Of a DNA stretch of 64,000 nt, positions 22,801 to 37,800 are shown piece after piece. Below the pieces are notes generated by a model that ran no database searches, had not been told where the DNA came from, and was given only the letters and a program-made list of their open reading frames with translations. The DNA comes from Cardinalis cardinalis (Eukaryota; Chordata; Aves; Passeriformes; Cardinalidae): the NCBI GenBank assembly GCA_014549065.1, contig JACDOX010000068.1, forward strand, positions 693,289 through 757,288, in the 5' to 3' direction. A program made the position numbers and the translations under genes. Positions within the stretch are counted from its first letter, which is position 1. Every line of letters begins with the position of its first letter.

Positions 22801-25800
22801 TCTTTAATAGGAGTAGCCAGATAAGTTCCAGTTGGACTTTGGCCCTTCTAGCTCTTCCTGCATAACCTCACAACATCCTTGTACCACTGAGTTGCCTCCC
22901 CCTTCTTCCAAAGGTAAAATATTTTATTTTTTTCCTGAGTTTGAGGCAAAGTTGCCTGCTCAGCCAGGCCATTCTTCTTCCCCACTGACTTGTCTTTCAA
23001 GCACATAGGGATGACCTGCTCCTGCATCTTTTAGATTTCCTTCCTGAAGAATATCAGCCTTCTTGGGCTCCTTTGCCCTCNAGGACTGCATCTCAAGGGA
23101 CTCTGTCAACCAAGTCCCTAATCAGGCCAAAATCTGCCCTCTGCAAGNCCAAGGTGGCAGTTCTGCTCATCCTCCTTCTTACTTCTCTGAAAATAAAAAA
23201 CTGTTACACATTGTGGTTGGTGTGCACAAGGTGGTCTCCAGCCACCACATCACTCCCCAGTTCTCTGTTCACAAACAAGTCCAGTGTGTGCCTTCCCCAG
23301 CTGGCTCCCTCACCCACTGCATCAGGGAGTTCTTCCACACACTCCAGCAACCTCCCAGACTGCTCCTGCTGTACTGTATTTCCAGCAGACATTTCTCCAC
23401 CAGTTTGCTTATTTCTAAAGAAATACATCATTTCAGCCTCTTTATAATGATCTGAAAGAATCACAAACTATGCCAGAGATTTCTAATAGATGAAAGTGAA
23501 ATACATTAAACATGCTGCCTACTAAATGATACTGTTGCTTTTTAATTACATGCATAATATTTCAACATCATTTCAAGCTTTATAGTTGTGCCATAATGTC
23601 ACATCCCTGCATTACACAAACAGCTACATTATTATCAGCCTTCACAGTGAAAGAAGCACTAACTTTCTCCAAAGAAAATTGATTTTTTTTTTTTTACTCC
23701 TGCGGAAAAAAATAAAGTTTATTTTTCTTATTTTAAATACTACTGGACCCCTAAATACTTTTCCCACACAGAATCTGCAATCAAAACAACTTGTAAATTC
23801 AGAAGATTCAATTACTACTATCTTTGATAAATCAAATACCAAAATAGGCTTTAACAAGCTCATTTCCTTTTCTATCCAATGACAACATTTTAAGCACTCT
23901 TATTTAATACAAAGATATATTACAATTAGCTTGTGATACTATGTTCCGCCTTCCAACCTATATTTAAGGTAGCTTGACACATATTATGCTTGAAACATGA
24001 GGTAACTAGATAGTGAATAAATTATGGGGGTAGGGAGAAAGTCCAANAAAAAAGAAAAAAGAACAAAGTAAAGAATGTGAAATCAAGAGAAATCATATAT
24101 TAAAAGTAAGTTGATTATAAGTATCTAACACTACTCAGAAGTGGAATGCTATCAACAGATCTGAAAGGCCCCCAAGCCAGTCCCCAACTCACGGGGAATC
24201 GAAGAGGATGCACAGGTGGGACACGGAGCTGTGACCCATTGTCCCAGTGCCATCAAGTCGCAGCACGCTGAGGCTTGGGGAAACAGGCNCTCTGGGCTCC
24301 TGGCTGTGCTCCCTGGTGTGCCAACAGCTGCCCCAGCTGTCCCCAAAAACAAGACACAAGGCTTGCCAACACTCACAAGGCATCAGCAAAAGGCAAATGA
24401 ACAGTGCTGGAAGCCTAGAGCTGGGGAGCAGGCCCGCTCCACCCTGCCAGCCCCACTGGTTGTGCCGGTGTCACACACGCTCAGCAAAGGGCTGTCCCAC
24501 AGGGTGAAAGGCAGCACGTCACCTGGCAGCTGGCACTCAATCCCTGACAAAACTGGAGAGCCAGCAAAGGGACTGCACAAAGGCTACCCTTCCCCAGAAG
24601 GCACAGATGAGGAGGTCATGGTTTGAGCAGTCTAATCCACTCCCAGGATGTGTGTTAATTCCTCTTGCACAGATGGAGAAGCAGGAAAAGCAGGAAAGGA
24701 GCAGTGATGATGGATTAAAACCCTGATAGCTTAANGCTTCTTCAGCATGTTCTGTGCCAGCCTCTGCCCAAAGCCCCTGCAGCCCAGATGAATGTCAAAT
24801 ACAGGCAGCCCTCTTGGGACCCACCCTCTTTGGTGCCCACACCAGCCCTTTCCAATGCAGGCAAGTTGTCTTCTTCTCACTTCCAAGTGCGCACACATGC
24901 ACCCTGCCCTGGCTGCACTAGCATCCATTCATACTGTCGCCAGCAGCCTGGACTGCATCCAATTCCTAGAGAGAACTTCAGGCAGAGCCAATTTTCAGCA
25001 CTACATGCTGCCTGCTCAGGGACACAGAGCCCTGCCTGTGGGTGAAGGGACAGGGTGATATATTTGCTGGGTCAAGGTGACCAACTGCTCAGCACAAGTC
25101 AACTATTCCACTTTCAGTGGGGACAGAGGAAACCAACCCCAAGACCCGCCCATCCAGCCTCAGCTGCAATGCCTGATCGAGAACAAGCTCCCTCTGTCCT
25201 GAGAACTGGTCCCTCCTCACTCTTATTACCCTGCGGCTGCCCCAGACATCCCAGGGNTCAGCTCCACCCCAGAGCAGTTTTCTGCCTCCTTCTCCAGCCA
25301 CTACATTATTTATCACTATTTATCACCCAGATGCCAGAGCACAAAGGATTATATATTTAGACTCTACAGAGCAAAAACTGATAGTGCTGGAGTCAGGCAC
25401 ATGCCGAGCAGGAATATCTCTGCAACGCTGCTCACATCTGTCACCCCTCACACCATCCCAGCTATTCATGCCCTGCATTCCTTTCCAGCCTCAGCCTGAA
25501 CTGCAGCCTTCCTCCTCCATTCCTTTCCAGCCTCAGCCTGAACTGCAGCCTTCCTCCTCCATTCCTTTCCAGCCTCAGCCTGAACTGCAGCCTTCCTCCT
25601 CCCACCTCTCACCACTCTTCCAGTCACACTTCTCGCACGGACACGACCGCAGGTTCACACGTCAGAAGCCACCGAGCGAGCAGCCTCTGGGGGAGCTGTG
25701 AGCAGTGCCACGTTTCTGCTCNGCGCTTGAATGGGGAAGCAGCCATGAGATGAAACTGTCCCGCGGATGTGCTGGCAGGGAAAGCCATCCTCTGAATCTG

Positions 25801-28800
25801 CTGGGAACAGCCCCCACCTGATGGGGTCTGAGCTCGGGATTCCCGAAAGAGCAGACCCAGAAGGAGTTCAGGCTCTCTGGTTCTCACCAAGCCTTTCCTT
25901 TTCCCAGAGCCCAGGGAAAACATCTGCCTAAGGATGATTTCAGAGGGACTGCTTTGAGTTTACTGTCAGGTTTTGAATGTTCTAATGTCCTGCTGGGGGC
26001 TGGGTAGAACATGGCTAAGAATGGTGGCCAGGAAAAAGCCCTTTCATGCNGAAGCAACCCGAGCCTTGCCCAGGCGAGTGCAAGTCCAGGACCCTCGGTG
26101 CTGCTGCCCTGCCCAGAGAACTGCCCTGCAGCCGGGCACTCAGCGGCCCCCTTCCCATCCTGGGGCCAGCAGACACGCCGAGGCCAAGCTGCAGCTCAGC
26201 GCCTGGCACGCAGGCCCAGCGCTCTCCGGCACTCATCTGCCTTGAATTTTCCAACAAAGAGACCTGCGGGAGGGAGGAAGGAGGGAGGGTTACAGAGGAG
26301 GCAGGCCGAGTGGGCGGATGATTCCACCGCCATCCCCAGTGACACGGGGCCAAACCAGGGGGAGGAGGAGGAAGAAGAGGAGGAGGAGGGGACGAGGCTC
26401 TGACTGTGCAGGAGCCCAACTGGGGTGTGTGGAGGGGGCTGCCAGGGCTGACACAAGCAGCACATCTGCTCCCATGCAGCTGGGGGAGGGGAAGGGACAA
26501 CCCCGGCAGCAGGGAGGGAAGCAAAGGAAACCCAGCTCCAACCCTGGCTCCATCCCTACCCTCCCACCAGCTCCTCCTTTGGAGCCAGCAGACCCTCTCC
26601 CCACGGCCTGGGAAGGTGCCATGCTCCCAGTTTCCCTCCCACTGCCTTGCCGGCGGGAGCAGCTGGCAGCCTGGAACATGGATGCAGAGGCGGGTGAGGG
26701 ACAGGCAGGCAGACGCTGCCTTCTCCGGGGAGTTCCAGCCTGGCTCAGGAAATTAGAGGGTATTTTATATCACAGAGTCATGTCCTAGGAATGAAGGGAA
26801 GGTGGGGAACAAAAGAGTGTGCACAGGAGAGAAAGGAGGCCATAAACCCCAAGCCGCGGAGACGGCTGCGCCATGTCAGCCCCTGGCTGCGCACACATCG
26901 CCAGCGCAGCTGCTCTGCTCCAGCCTCCTCGTTTCCCCTCGGTGGCCTCCAGCCTGGCTGAGGCTGCGGATACAAGCGAGTTTCTAGCTTCAGCCAGCTC
27001 TGGTCTCTCCTGAGCAGCATCCGCTCGCCACAGCAAGGTCCCTGAGAAGAACTCTGACGGAATAATACAAGCCCAGCAAAAGAAGAAATCCAAGAGGCAC
27101 GGACAAAGGCTTCCACAGGATTTGAACCTCAGATTTGGAGGCAGGTTTGGAGCTCAGCAGCCATTACTGCTTGTTTCTGGCAGTCCTGTCCCCCAGCTTG
27201 CCTATCTAAGGGCTTGCCGGGGGGAGGATACTCAGAGAGAAGAAATCACAGACATGGTGGCAAACACAAAAGCTGGATCTGGCATCAGAGGGGTCAGAAC
27301 CAAGAAGGGAGGTAGGGTTGGGGACCTCTTGAGCATGTTGGACAGCTTGATAGCCAGGATGAAAAACAGGGGACATGCAGAGATTGAGAAGACAACTGAG
27401 CAATGACAATTTCACACTGAAAAGATGTGAAGTTAGTAGAGCAGATTAAAGAAGTAAGATATCTCCTCAAGTGTTAAGAGGAAAAACCTTTACAGAGCAG
27501 CAACGTTCTTTCCAACAGTGGAAAGCCCAGGAATTAATTTATAAACAATCTTCTCTTACAACATTCCAGAAGTGCACAATTAGGTTAGTCATTCCTGTAA
27601 CCTTAACAGCCCCCATCTCCTACAGCTCACAAAGGAAGAAAAAAACCCAAAAAACCAACCAAACAAAAAACCATAGGAAACACTTCTACCCAACAGCATA
27701 AACTTCAGGGATTTACAAACTAGAAATGTGATCTCAATTTCAAGACCTCTAGTACCCTCCCCTTAGGGCAGGGATGCCTTGTTTCCAATTGATTGTATAG
27801 ATTAATAATGCTGCATAGCAAAAGGAAGCACCTTGATGTTTTACTACTCAAATATGAGCAGCTCCTGGCTGTAGAGCAAAATCCTTATCTCTTCTGTAAG
27901 ATAGTACTGAAGCCACAGGGATGAGCTCTGCAGCCATTTCACCAGATTAGAAAACTGGACAGGGCAATTCTCTGTGAGGGCTGAGATTTCAGTTGGGAAA
28001 TATGTGCCTGTTAGATTAAGTCCAGACATGATGTGTGTATTTCCCAAGGAGATACAATTCACCCAAGAGCTACAGACCCAACCAAAGAATACACATGGCA
28101 GCGATCACATGTGTATCAGTGAGACCTTGGGCTTTGCAGGCAAACAGGATGAATCAAACAGGATTAGAGGATTTGAACGGTCTGTCTCTGCAAGCCAACA
28201 CACTCTTTGGGTCTCCCTCACTGTATTTTCACCTTCTGTGCAAAGAAGAGGAGTACAAATTGCATTACACTGNGGTGAGAAGGGCTCTCTGACCATAAAC
28301 AGACTGTCACTCTCCCATTTAATTCCCCTTCCAAACCCCCAGACAGGGTGTTCTGCACTGCTCCTCTATGCTGCAGCACAAGGTAAAAGGAATGGCCACC
28401 CTTGCCCTCNTAACAAGTCCAGGGAGCATCACAAGGACTCCTCAAAGGTCATTCCATTTCAAGCTACTACCTGCACTCCTCAAGAATAGGCTCTTTAGTT
28501 TTCAGGGAAGAGTTTGAGTTGGAAAGGACCTTAAGTCCCAGTCCCCCTGCTAGGGGCCTAGAGCCTCCCTCAACCATGCTCACTTCTGCTTCCCCACAGC
28601 CTCCTCATGCACCATCCCCAGCATCCTGTGCTTTCCCCCCATGGTCAGTCAGACATCCAAGATGCCAACTGTTTTCCCCGAGAAGCCCTCATCAAGACAT
28701 TTGCAATCACTCCATCGGACAAGGACACCAGGACAAGTAGAGCCCCTAAGTCTGGGTGATGCTTGGCACCAGCTGGACCTGTGCTCAGCACCTATCACTG

Positions 28801-31800
28801 GGTGGCAGTTGACAGAGATCAGACCTCCTATTCACCTAGTCCAAAGACTGGAAAAGGAATGGCAATTTAGGAAGGAGCCACCCAGGCTCAGAGGCCTGCC
28901 CAGGAGCAGCACTTATCAAAGCAAAGCTACAGACTGATTTCACGGTGAGTGCAGAGCCCTGGCAGCCCCTCCCACCTTGATCCCAGAGTGACCATCTGGC
29001 TGCAGCCCTGCTCTGCAAACAAGCCCGACAGGCCTGTCCTCCACCGACCTACTGGCAGCAGGAAGCTGCACAGGGACTGCAGGACGCACCTCCACACTAA
29101 TTAATCCTGCCCTGCCCAAGCGATGCTTCCAACCTCCAGAAGGACATTTACAGACATCATCAAAGAAAGCATTCTGCAGGCCCCCGAAGGTTCAGTGACA
29201 CTTTCAGTCTCTTTGAATTGGAAATCAGGACAAACGGGAACTTCCAGCAGAAGCCAAGTCAGGTTCTTCATGCTGCTAGCTCAATTTCAGCTCCTCAGTA
29301 ACTAAAAGCTTGCATAAAGATACAACACAACACAAAGATACAAGACAAGTGCAGGGACTCACTGTGAGAAAAAAAAAATTGAGGTTAAACATCTGCAGAA
29401 ATGACCTTTAGGGAATGGAGACAATTCCACAGACATAGTAACAGTGGCCAAAAGCTGGCCTTGTATTCAGGCTGGGAGAGAAACAGGCCCAAAGAGGCCC
29501 CAGCCAGAGATGTGTATGAGACAGGGTAAAATCCTTATGTGGTTGCTGTGGTTCACACTAATGTGAGACAGCAAGGACACCGGAGGAAGAGGCTTGGTGT
29601 GCTGTGACACTCAGCTCCATCTGGACACAGACAGCAGGAAGAGCCCACAAGGCAGAGCTGTGAAACACCAGCTCCTGCCGACAGAGGGAAAGGAAGAGAG
29701 GTGAAAATAGTGTAGAGGTGGACAAAGGGTTTATCAAGCTACTGCTGGTTACAAAACGCAAAGGACAACAGCAGCTTATCAAGAAGCTTGTGAATGAGGT
29801 GTTTGCGCCCCACAGGGAGCTCCTTGCAACTCACCATNAGTGAGAAGTCACTCCCCTTTTCTAGGCTGGCTAGAAAAGCAACAGCTTCCCCTGCAATGTC
29901 CAGGGACTTCACGCTGGTTAAGACGACTGTAAGGAGCTGCAAAGAGCCCCAGGGGCTGCTGGCGGGGGGCAGTGTGAAGTTTGCACATACACCGCAACCA
30001 AGGGAGAAGGCCGTGATTCCTGGGAAGGCTCTGCATGCACCGTAAGGAACGCAAGACCAGGCCTTCCTTTTCTGGCCCTCAGCTGAGGGACACCAAGTCA
30101 GCCCTGCTTTTTCTAACAGCAAGCGAGGCTCCTGCCAAGAAAGCGCTGCTGCTGTGGAATGTGCTGGGCCAGCAGTACAGCTCATTCCTGGAAAAGCATC
30201 AACTCAGCGGGAGACCAAGGAGAGGAGAACAGGGGGAAATTGGGAAGAGGGGGAGGGTGGGAAACAAAGTCTGAAAGCTTGACTTCCACACCTGGGGAAG
30301 CACAGAGCAGTCTGCTCACCAGCACCTCCTCGTCACGGGCTGCCAGCACAACAGCCCTGCCCATCACCAGCCCTATGCTCTAGGAGCACCCTTCTGCCAG
30401 CCAGATACCTCCAGAGCAGATCTGGGACCACACAGACCAAGGCAGATGTCTGTGGGGAAGAGGAGCAAGGTTCATTTCCCCCCATCATGTTAATAATTAA
30501 TTTAATGACAGATCTCCACGAGGAAATGACAAAGCAGCCTCCACATGTGTCCTGTCCTCAAGACATTGACCAGCTCACATTACTCTCTCCTTGCATAAAC
30601 AATTTTGCAAGAGCCTCCCTAGGAAACCGACTCAACCTCCTACCCGATTGGAAGGGGTCTTGAAGCATGACAGGCTGTAGATGGCTGCACCTACTTTGCA
30701 CATCCAGCTGGGCTGCCATCAGCAACAGCTCTGCTAACTGGGTCTGTGAGACATACAGAGAACCCCCATAAAACCAACAGGCTGTTAATAAAGCTCACAA
30801 CAAACTTTCACCACAAAACATGTGCCAAAGACAATGAAAAGGACTCACGCAAAGAAGAGCCTTTCAGTGTCACAACAGCTGCATGGTGGCAAAGACAGAA
30901 CTCTGTCCCAGATTGCAAGCTATTGCAGTACTCTGAAAAATGGGCAAACACTGATACTACATCCCTCTGGTCCTAAAATGCAGGAGGCAGAACAGAGCAT
31001 GACGGGTCTGAACACTCATAATAAACTTTTCTGACCATTGCTAGGCCAGGGACACTTGTTTTTCTTCCTCATCTGCTTTTGAAGGTGTCATGCAGATAGA
31101 ACAAAAAATTCCCTGTATAAAAAANAAACAGTGAAGAGAGCACGTTTTAGTAACCTTTAATATACTTCATCANTTTCACTAACACCAGACTTATTCACCA
31201 AACTCCATTCAAGACACAGGGCAACAATACAACAAGTAACCTACCAAGCATCCTTTACCAGGNCAGCCAGGCTTGCCTCCAACCAACAACCCAGCAAGCG
31301 AAAATACTGTTCAGCTGCTGGAGGAAAGAGACAACTGAGGTGCTCCAGTTCCAACCAAACCAATCATGTGCTGGCACACAACTTTCTCAACTAAAGGTCC
31401 AGAAAGCAGATGAAAGCCATACAGTAGGACCCAATACATTACTGTAAATATAAAGTCTTCACAGTTGCCATGTACAGAATTCAGTTCAGGTCCTACCAGG
31501 ACACACCTATACACCAGGAATCATTCTCCTTTCCAACAAGAGGGCAAGCCTCCCCTCAGTTTAGAAGAGGACAGGGTTTTGGATCGCTGTAGCACCAGGT
31601 CCAACTGCTGCTTTTCTTTGACGCTGTGAACTCCTGGACCTGACCCTGTCACATACCATGCAAAACCTTCCACCAGCTGTCTCTGACAACTGCACCAAAG
31701 GCTGGGTAATGGCCACCGACCTCCAGAAATCACCATCACAGGACATGGAATGTTTCTCTTGTGGAGAGTCTCAAAGCCACAACTGCCAACTCCCAAGTCC

Positions 31801-34800
31801 TTCAAGGGTAGAAGAGTGCAGGCGAAGGATGCACAACCTNTCTACAAGTCTGTAAATATCCCATGAGCTCAGTCACTGTGTTGAACTGGTCATTCTACAC
31901 AATAGCTATTCCCAAAGGCAGTTCAGAAATACTCATGACATGTTATAACTGCAATAGGGCCACCCTGTGTCTGTGGATCTGCTGGTAAGTCAAGTTACAA
32001 GACCACCCTGATTTTGAGATTCCTAATTATCTGCAATACTGACACCAAGTTCCCTTGAAGCATCTCTCCTGTAAGTTACATGTAGACTGACCACAAACAC
32101 TTAGTACCAACACCACATGTTGATCAACCAGGAGCACAGCTGGACCCTACAACATGGCCAGACACAGTCCCCACCTCACATCTACAAACCCTTCTACATG
32201 GCACAGCTAAGTCACAGCCAGCTCCAACATTGTGCACACTGGCAGAGATGTTGCACACCTTGTGTTAGTTTGGAACTGCCCCAAGGAAACCCAGAGCTTA
32301 CCCTAAACTGATGCAGATGTTGACATTCTCAAAATCCCCTGATACCTCCAGGATGACTAGACAAAGAANAGTCTTAAAGAGTTTCCCCAAGTCTAACTTT
32401 TTGGCCTCAGCTGAAACAACACATTTTTCATCTAGAAGAAAAATCCACCTCACAGGACCCCCTTCAGGACCCAAAGGTNCATTTACCAGCTCTAAGTCTA
32501 AGGCAGGTTTGTCATAAGGGACTTAGCTCTGCAGCCAGAACCATGAAAATCCACCTTTCTCAGAGCCACAAAAAACAGTAAGAAAACTCAAATGAACAGA
32601 GTGCAAGAGCAAGACTTCATGCATTGAGCCCCTATATGGATTTCCAGTATGGCATAGCCCCATCTGGGCCCACAGGCAAGTCTCTGTGTGAATGGCACTA
32701 ACATACTGGTTGAGCTAGGCAGGGCTGAATGAACCAGGACAGCTGGTTAGCTGTATGCAAACACAAGTATGGAGTTTGCATATCCATCACAGCTTCTGGA
32801 AAAAGCTTCAGTTTGAGAAGCTGCTGCTCCCTTGGGCCAACCAGGCAACAGCCATCAGCACTGCAGCAACTTTCTCCCTGCCCTGATGGCATCAGACCAC
32901 CAAGCCAAGGTTGTCACCTGCTGCTGACACTGCTCTGGCTGTCAACAGCAGCACAGCACAATGCAGTGCACAGGGGACAACCTATTTGCTTGCAGGTCAT
33001 AAGACACAAAACACCACGAGTAGGTAGTCAAAGTAATGCTGAGGGAAAGAGCTGAAGCCCAGGCAGGGGCAGGTTTCTGTGCTAACACCAGCTTCCCTGC
33101 TATAATAATCCATGCACAGCCAAAGCTCCTGAAACACAGACCCCTCTGGCAGACTCTCAGTGTCCCCAGAACCAGCCTGTAGCCACCAGCAAACAAGGAA
33201 AAGTCCACAAACGCTGCTACCCAGACCCAGAACTCCCAGCCTATCACAGAGACAGCTGCCAGCGATCAGAGGGGCCACGTAGCAAATAAATTCCTCTCCA
33301 AACCCTGGGGGCAGGTCAAAAACCAGCAGAGGAAAGACCTTCCCACACAGCAGCCAGTGACAGCTCTCCCAGAAACAGAGCTTTGCTCCAAGTCATGTGA
33401 GGAAGCCTTTCCTACTTCAGCTTCTGTCTTCAGCCAGGACCAGAAGGACAGACTCCCACTGCAGCAACTCCATCACTGCTCACACTGCACCCTCTTTTCC
33501 CCATCTCTAGCATCCTAAAAAATTTTAGTCAACTAGACACAAGGACAAATATCCCAGTGAGGAAATAATCATCACAAAGGATTTAGTGGAGCAGGGTACC
33601 CAAATGTGCTTCTGCTGCCTTCCATAGCTAGCTGTGACTGAAAAAACAACGCCTCTGTTATGTCCCCTTTAATAAACAACTGATACAACAACCACAACAG
33701 TCCCAACCCTCCACTGTGATACAGAATTACAGAGCACAGGAAGGTCAGCGCCAGGCATCTCTGCCTGCCAAAGCCTCCCGAGAGTTCCAGCCCATTCCTG
33801 GATGGGTTTAATATTAGTGCTACAGTAGTAACAACATAGCAATGGAAACAAGTGAAACCAAGAGCTTTGGGGCTCAGGGAAACACTAATGCTTCAGCTCT
33901 GCAAGCTAATGCAGTCCTCAGAGACCACAGCCCAAAAGCTCACACTCTCTCTCCTAAGGCCACCACGGCATTACACAGATAAGCACATGGACAAAGCAGA
34001 CAAAGTCACAGAGATTAGACTAATTCCCCTATTTGTACCTTATTGAAACGCCTTCCAAAAAGCCTTTACAAAAGGATTTCGTCCAAAAATTTCCAACGGC
34101 AGCCACCAGCGGGATTAAGTTTTACTTAACTTGCCAGCTGCTGCCTAACAAGCCAGCACCAGTGGGACAAACAGTAACACAGCCACGTGGTGCCACATCC
34201 CCCTTCTGGAAAACAACAATCCATCCAGCACAGGTCAGAAGGGCAGGCTCTGAATAACAAACAAGGGATGGAGAGAGGAGGAAATCAATAGGAAACACCA
34301 AAAACACACAGCCCTGACTGCTGCTTCATCAGATGTGCAACACGATGCAAAGCTGGTGCAACATGAAGGCAATTTCCTGCAGACTCAGTATCTGCTGCGC
34401 TCTGCAAGCCCAGCTCCTCTTCACGGGCTTTTTCACAGATCAAATATCTTAAACCACAACATTGTTCTATCTATTTGGATGCAGTCAATGGTGGAGGAGT
34501 AGCAATTCATTACAGCAGGTACCCTCAGCTCAGAACAGTTCAGCAACTGCCATGCAGACATGGAAGAGGCTTCCCACCCCTTTAAGTACACTGAGCTCAA
34601 AAAGGACTTCAGGAATTTCAACTATGCTCCCTACACCTCTACATATCCAGCTTTCAAGTCTAGATGAAGGGCCTGATGCCCACCCTGACAGAGGATTGAA
34701 GCCAAACCCATGTGTGCAGCAGAAAAGCTGCAGGGGAAACCAGATTTTCTTTGCTTATATTNACAGACCCTTCTTCCCTGAGCATCCTCACATCCATGAG

Positions 34801-37800
34801 GTTGGGTGGCAGCCTCCACCTTGAAGAATTCACATCTGCTACGAGACCAGGTGAAGAAATCACAGGAGAAACAGGCCAGGGGCATGATGGAGAAGAGGAA
34901 CTTACTGAAAGCTCAGCCCTCCAAGCACAATGACCTTGGGCTCATGGACCATCTACCTCCACCCCTGCACACCAGCATCTTCCTTCTCAGAGTCCATTAT
35001 GAAATGCAGCCTCCCCAGCAACATCCTGCTCTCACTGTAGCCATGTAGGAAGGAACATCACTGCTTACAGTACCACACAGAAGACCCAGTACCCACCTCG
35101 TGGGTGAGCCAATGTCTGGGATTTGGGAANGGCAAAGTTCTAGATGAAATTTTAGAGTTCACTTTAGAAAAAATGATGTATCCCAGCAGGAACCAGGAAA
35201 CTGAGCAGTGGGGCCACAACTATCATATCATAACAACAAAAAATGCTCAGGTTGTGACCCAAATTATGGTGGTTTATGAGCCATTTTTTATGGCATTTTG
35301 CCTTGACCTCCAAGACTGAACCATGCTGGAGCACAGCTGTACCACAGCCAGGGCACACTGATTTACCTTGCAGCAATTTCTGAGACATCAAGGTAAGTTT
35401 TTGCTCCATACAGGAATTTGGAGGACCAGAGTCCTCCAGATGATTTCAGAACACTGAACTGCACCAAAACAGCTGCATTCACAGAGCTGAGTAAAGGTTT
35501 CTTGACCTTTCTTTCCTTTTTTCAGAAATGACAAAAGAGGCTTAAAATTAAGAAACATTTCCATCAAACACATAACTGAAAACAATGCCTCTCCAAGAAA
35601 AATGCTGGCTTCAACATGACACCATATTTTGGGAGAAAATACATTCAGTCAAAAAAAAATTTCTGACCAGTTCTGGCTGCAAACTAGTTCAATAGCTGTT
35701 GTAAAGCTTCATTGTTTGCATAGGACACACAAGGCCTTAGGGAAATTGGTCTGCAGCCTGATTTGGCTAACTTGGCTTTCCNAACACCACCCCTGGGCAA
35801 AGAAACCAGGCTGTGACTGCCATCCCATGTGGCCTTCAGAGCACAGCTCCAACCACAACTGAGAACACCGGACACCTACAGAGACAGCAACAGCTGGGTC
35901 TGAACAGCAGGACACACAGGGCCAGGCACAGACAATACAGTCCAGGGAAACAGGGAATACTGTCAACTAACCATCTCCATCTTCACCTCAACCCTGGCAC
36001 TGCTATAGCCCCCACCATCACAACACTTGGAAACGGCCTCCAGCAGCAGCTCCAGCCAGAATCAGCTCCGGTGTCCATGGGCCACCCCAAGCACNGGCAG
36101 CATTACAGGAACTCCCCACCACAAATGCAGACAGTGGTTAGCAGCTCTCTGCCAAATCCACAGCAGCTCAGGAGACAGAGGCACAGGCTGCACTAACCTA
36201 CATGCAAAATGTCTGCAGTAACTGCTGGTGGGCCCTTGTTAACCAGGCCAGCTCACCTCGCAGCAGGCATGGAAACGCATCCTCTGGAGCACAACAGATG
36301 GGGTGCTGTGGCCTTTCATGTNTAAAGTGCTCCTCTCCACATGGAATGGACAGGGACTGACTAGAAACTGGAAAAAANTGATGGCCACCTTCCAGTAGAG
36401 CCAGTGCTGTCACTAGACCACCACAAAGGATGTGAGCATGCAAGGGAGTTTTGTAGGCCCTTTCACTCATGAACTTCTTGCCAACCTCTCTCAGCATGAA
36501 ATTCATGCTGACATGGAAGCAGTCTCCATCAGGAGCATGGGACAGGCAAAGGTCTTCTGGAGACAGCAAAAGTTTCCAATTAAAAATAAATTTTAAAAAG
36601 TTCCCAAAATCAAAATAAAACAACTCCCCCAACACATGCTACAAAGAGCTGGCAGGAAAGGCGGGGGCACCATGCCAGGGCTCAACACTGCTTAGAAACT
36701 GACACTGCTTATTAAGTTTAGGATCCCTTCCTCAGCTCCCAGCACTTCAAGCCAGAAGGACAGTCACCGCTGGTATCAATTTCAAAAAGACCCTGCAATA
36801 AAAATAAATCACTCAGCCTTTCAGAGAGCATCAACGCGTTTCCTCATGCACATGTGCAGAGATGAGGCTGCCAAATACCAATGGCATCTGACCCCTGCAC
36901 TGGGAATTCCCACAGCGCCCGCTTTGTTCTGCCTCCAGAGCGTTGTCCTAATCACTGCCTCGGACCCAGCTTTGGAGAGCAGGTGATAATTAAGCAGGTC
37001 TGGATAAGATACTGGGCCAGTGATTAGCTGGATACCAATTTTCATTTCACAGCTGAGACCAAGGAATCACCACAGCTATGAAACTAAAACTGGAATGGAG
37101 ACCTGCAAGAGGGAGAAATCAGCAGCGGCAGGAGGAGCAGCACCATCCCACCATGTACCTCAGATCACTGGTGTTCTCCCAGCAATGCAGAACGAGTAGG
37201 ATGGGGAGGGAGGAGTGGTCCCCTTGCAGAAGAATGGGGCCCTTCTGTTCTCCAGTCTAGAAGAGGAGAGGTGGCCAAGTGAAGATAAGCAAACTGATCA
37301 CCAAAGTGATTTCTTCACAGGCAAGAGAAATTCGAACTTTCAGCACTCCACAATTTATGGAAAGACAAGGTAGAACTTCAGGCCAGGTGCTAAGGATTTA
37401 CCTGGACACACAATTTGCACTCATTAAAATGCTCTGAAAAGTTTAGCTTAAACTTCAGCACGTCCCTGTGAGAACACATTTTGATCAACAGAAAATGAGC
37501 AGTATCAATAAGACACAGGAAATGAATCAAAAGAAATCACATATCAGCTGATATAGGAACATTCTCAGAGTTGTATCAGATAAAAAGACAAATGTGTAGT
37601 TCAGCTGAGGCAAACAGGCACAATACCTGGCTGGTGAGAAGTCCACACTGCCCAGGCACAATTCTCATGAGGGACTTGGGTAGGAGACAACATTTTACAC
37701 ATGACTGAAGCCCATGTCCCAGCAAACTACAAACTACAGACCATCAGCAGGTTTGTTCACCTCCCAGCTGCACAGGTNCCCAGAAGAATTTATAGTCCTA

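Noticed and set aside
24180..24250. Exon-like stretch with a GTGAGT donor on the minus strand (24190 area)
   Set aside because: No matching acceptor or conserved peptide found, and it is not needed for a continuous DVL3 reading frame.
36198..36635. 145-codon minus-strand frame in DVL3 intron 1
   Set aside because: No family resemblance, unresolved bases in it, no promoter or splice context; length is within chance for 21 kb of intron.
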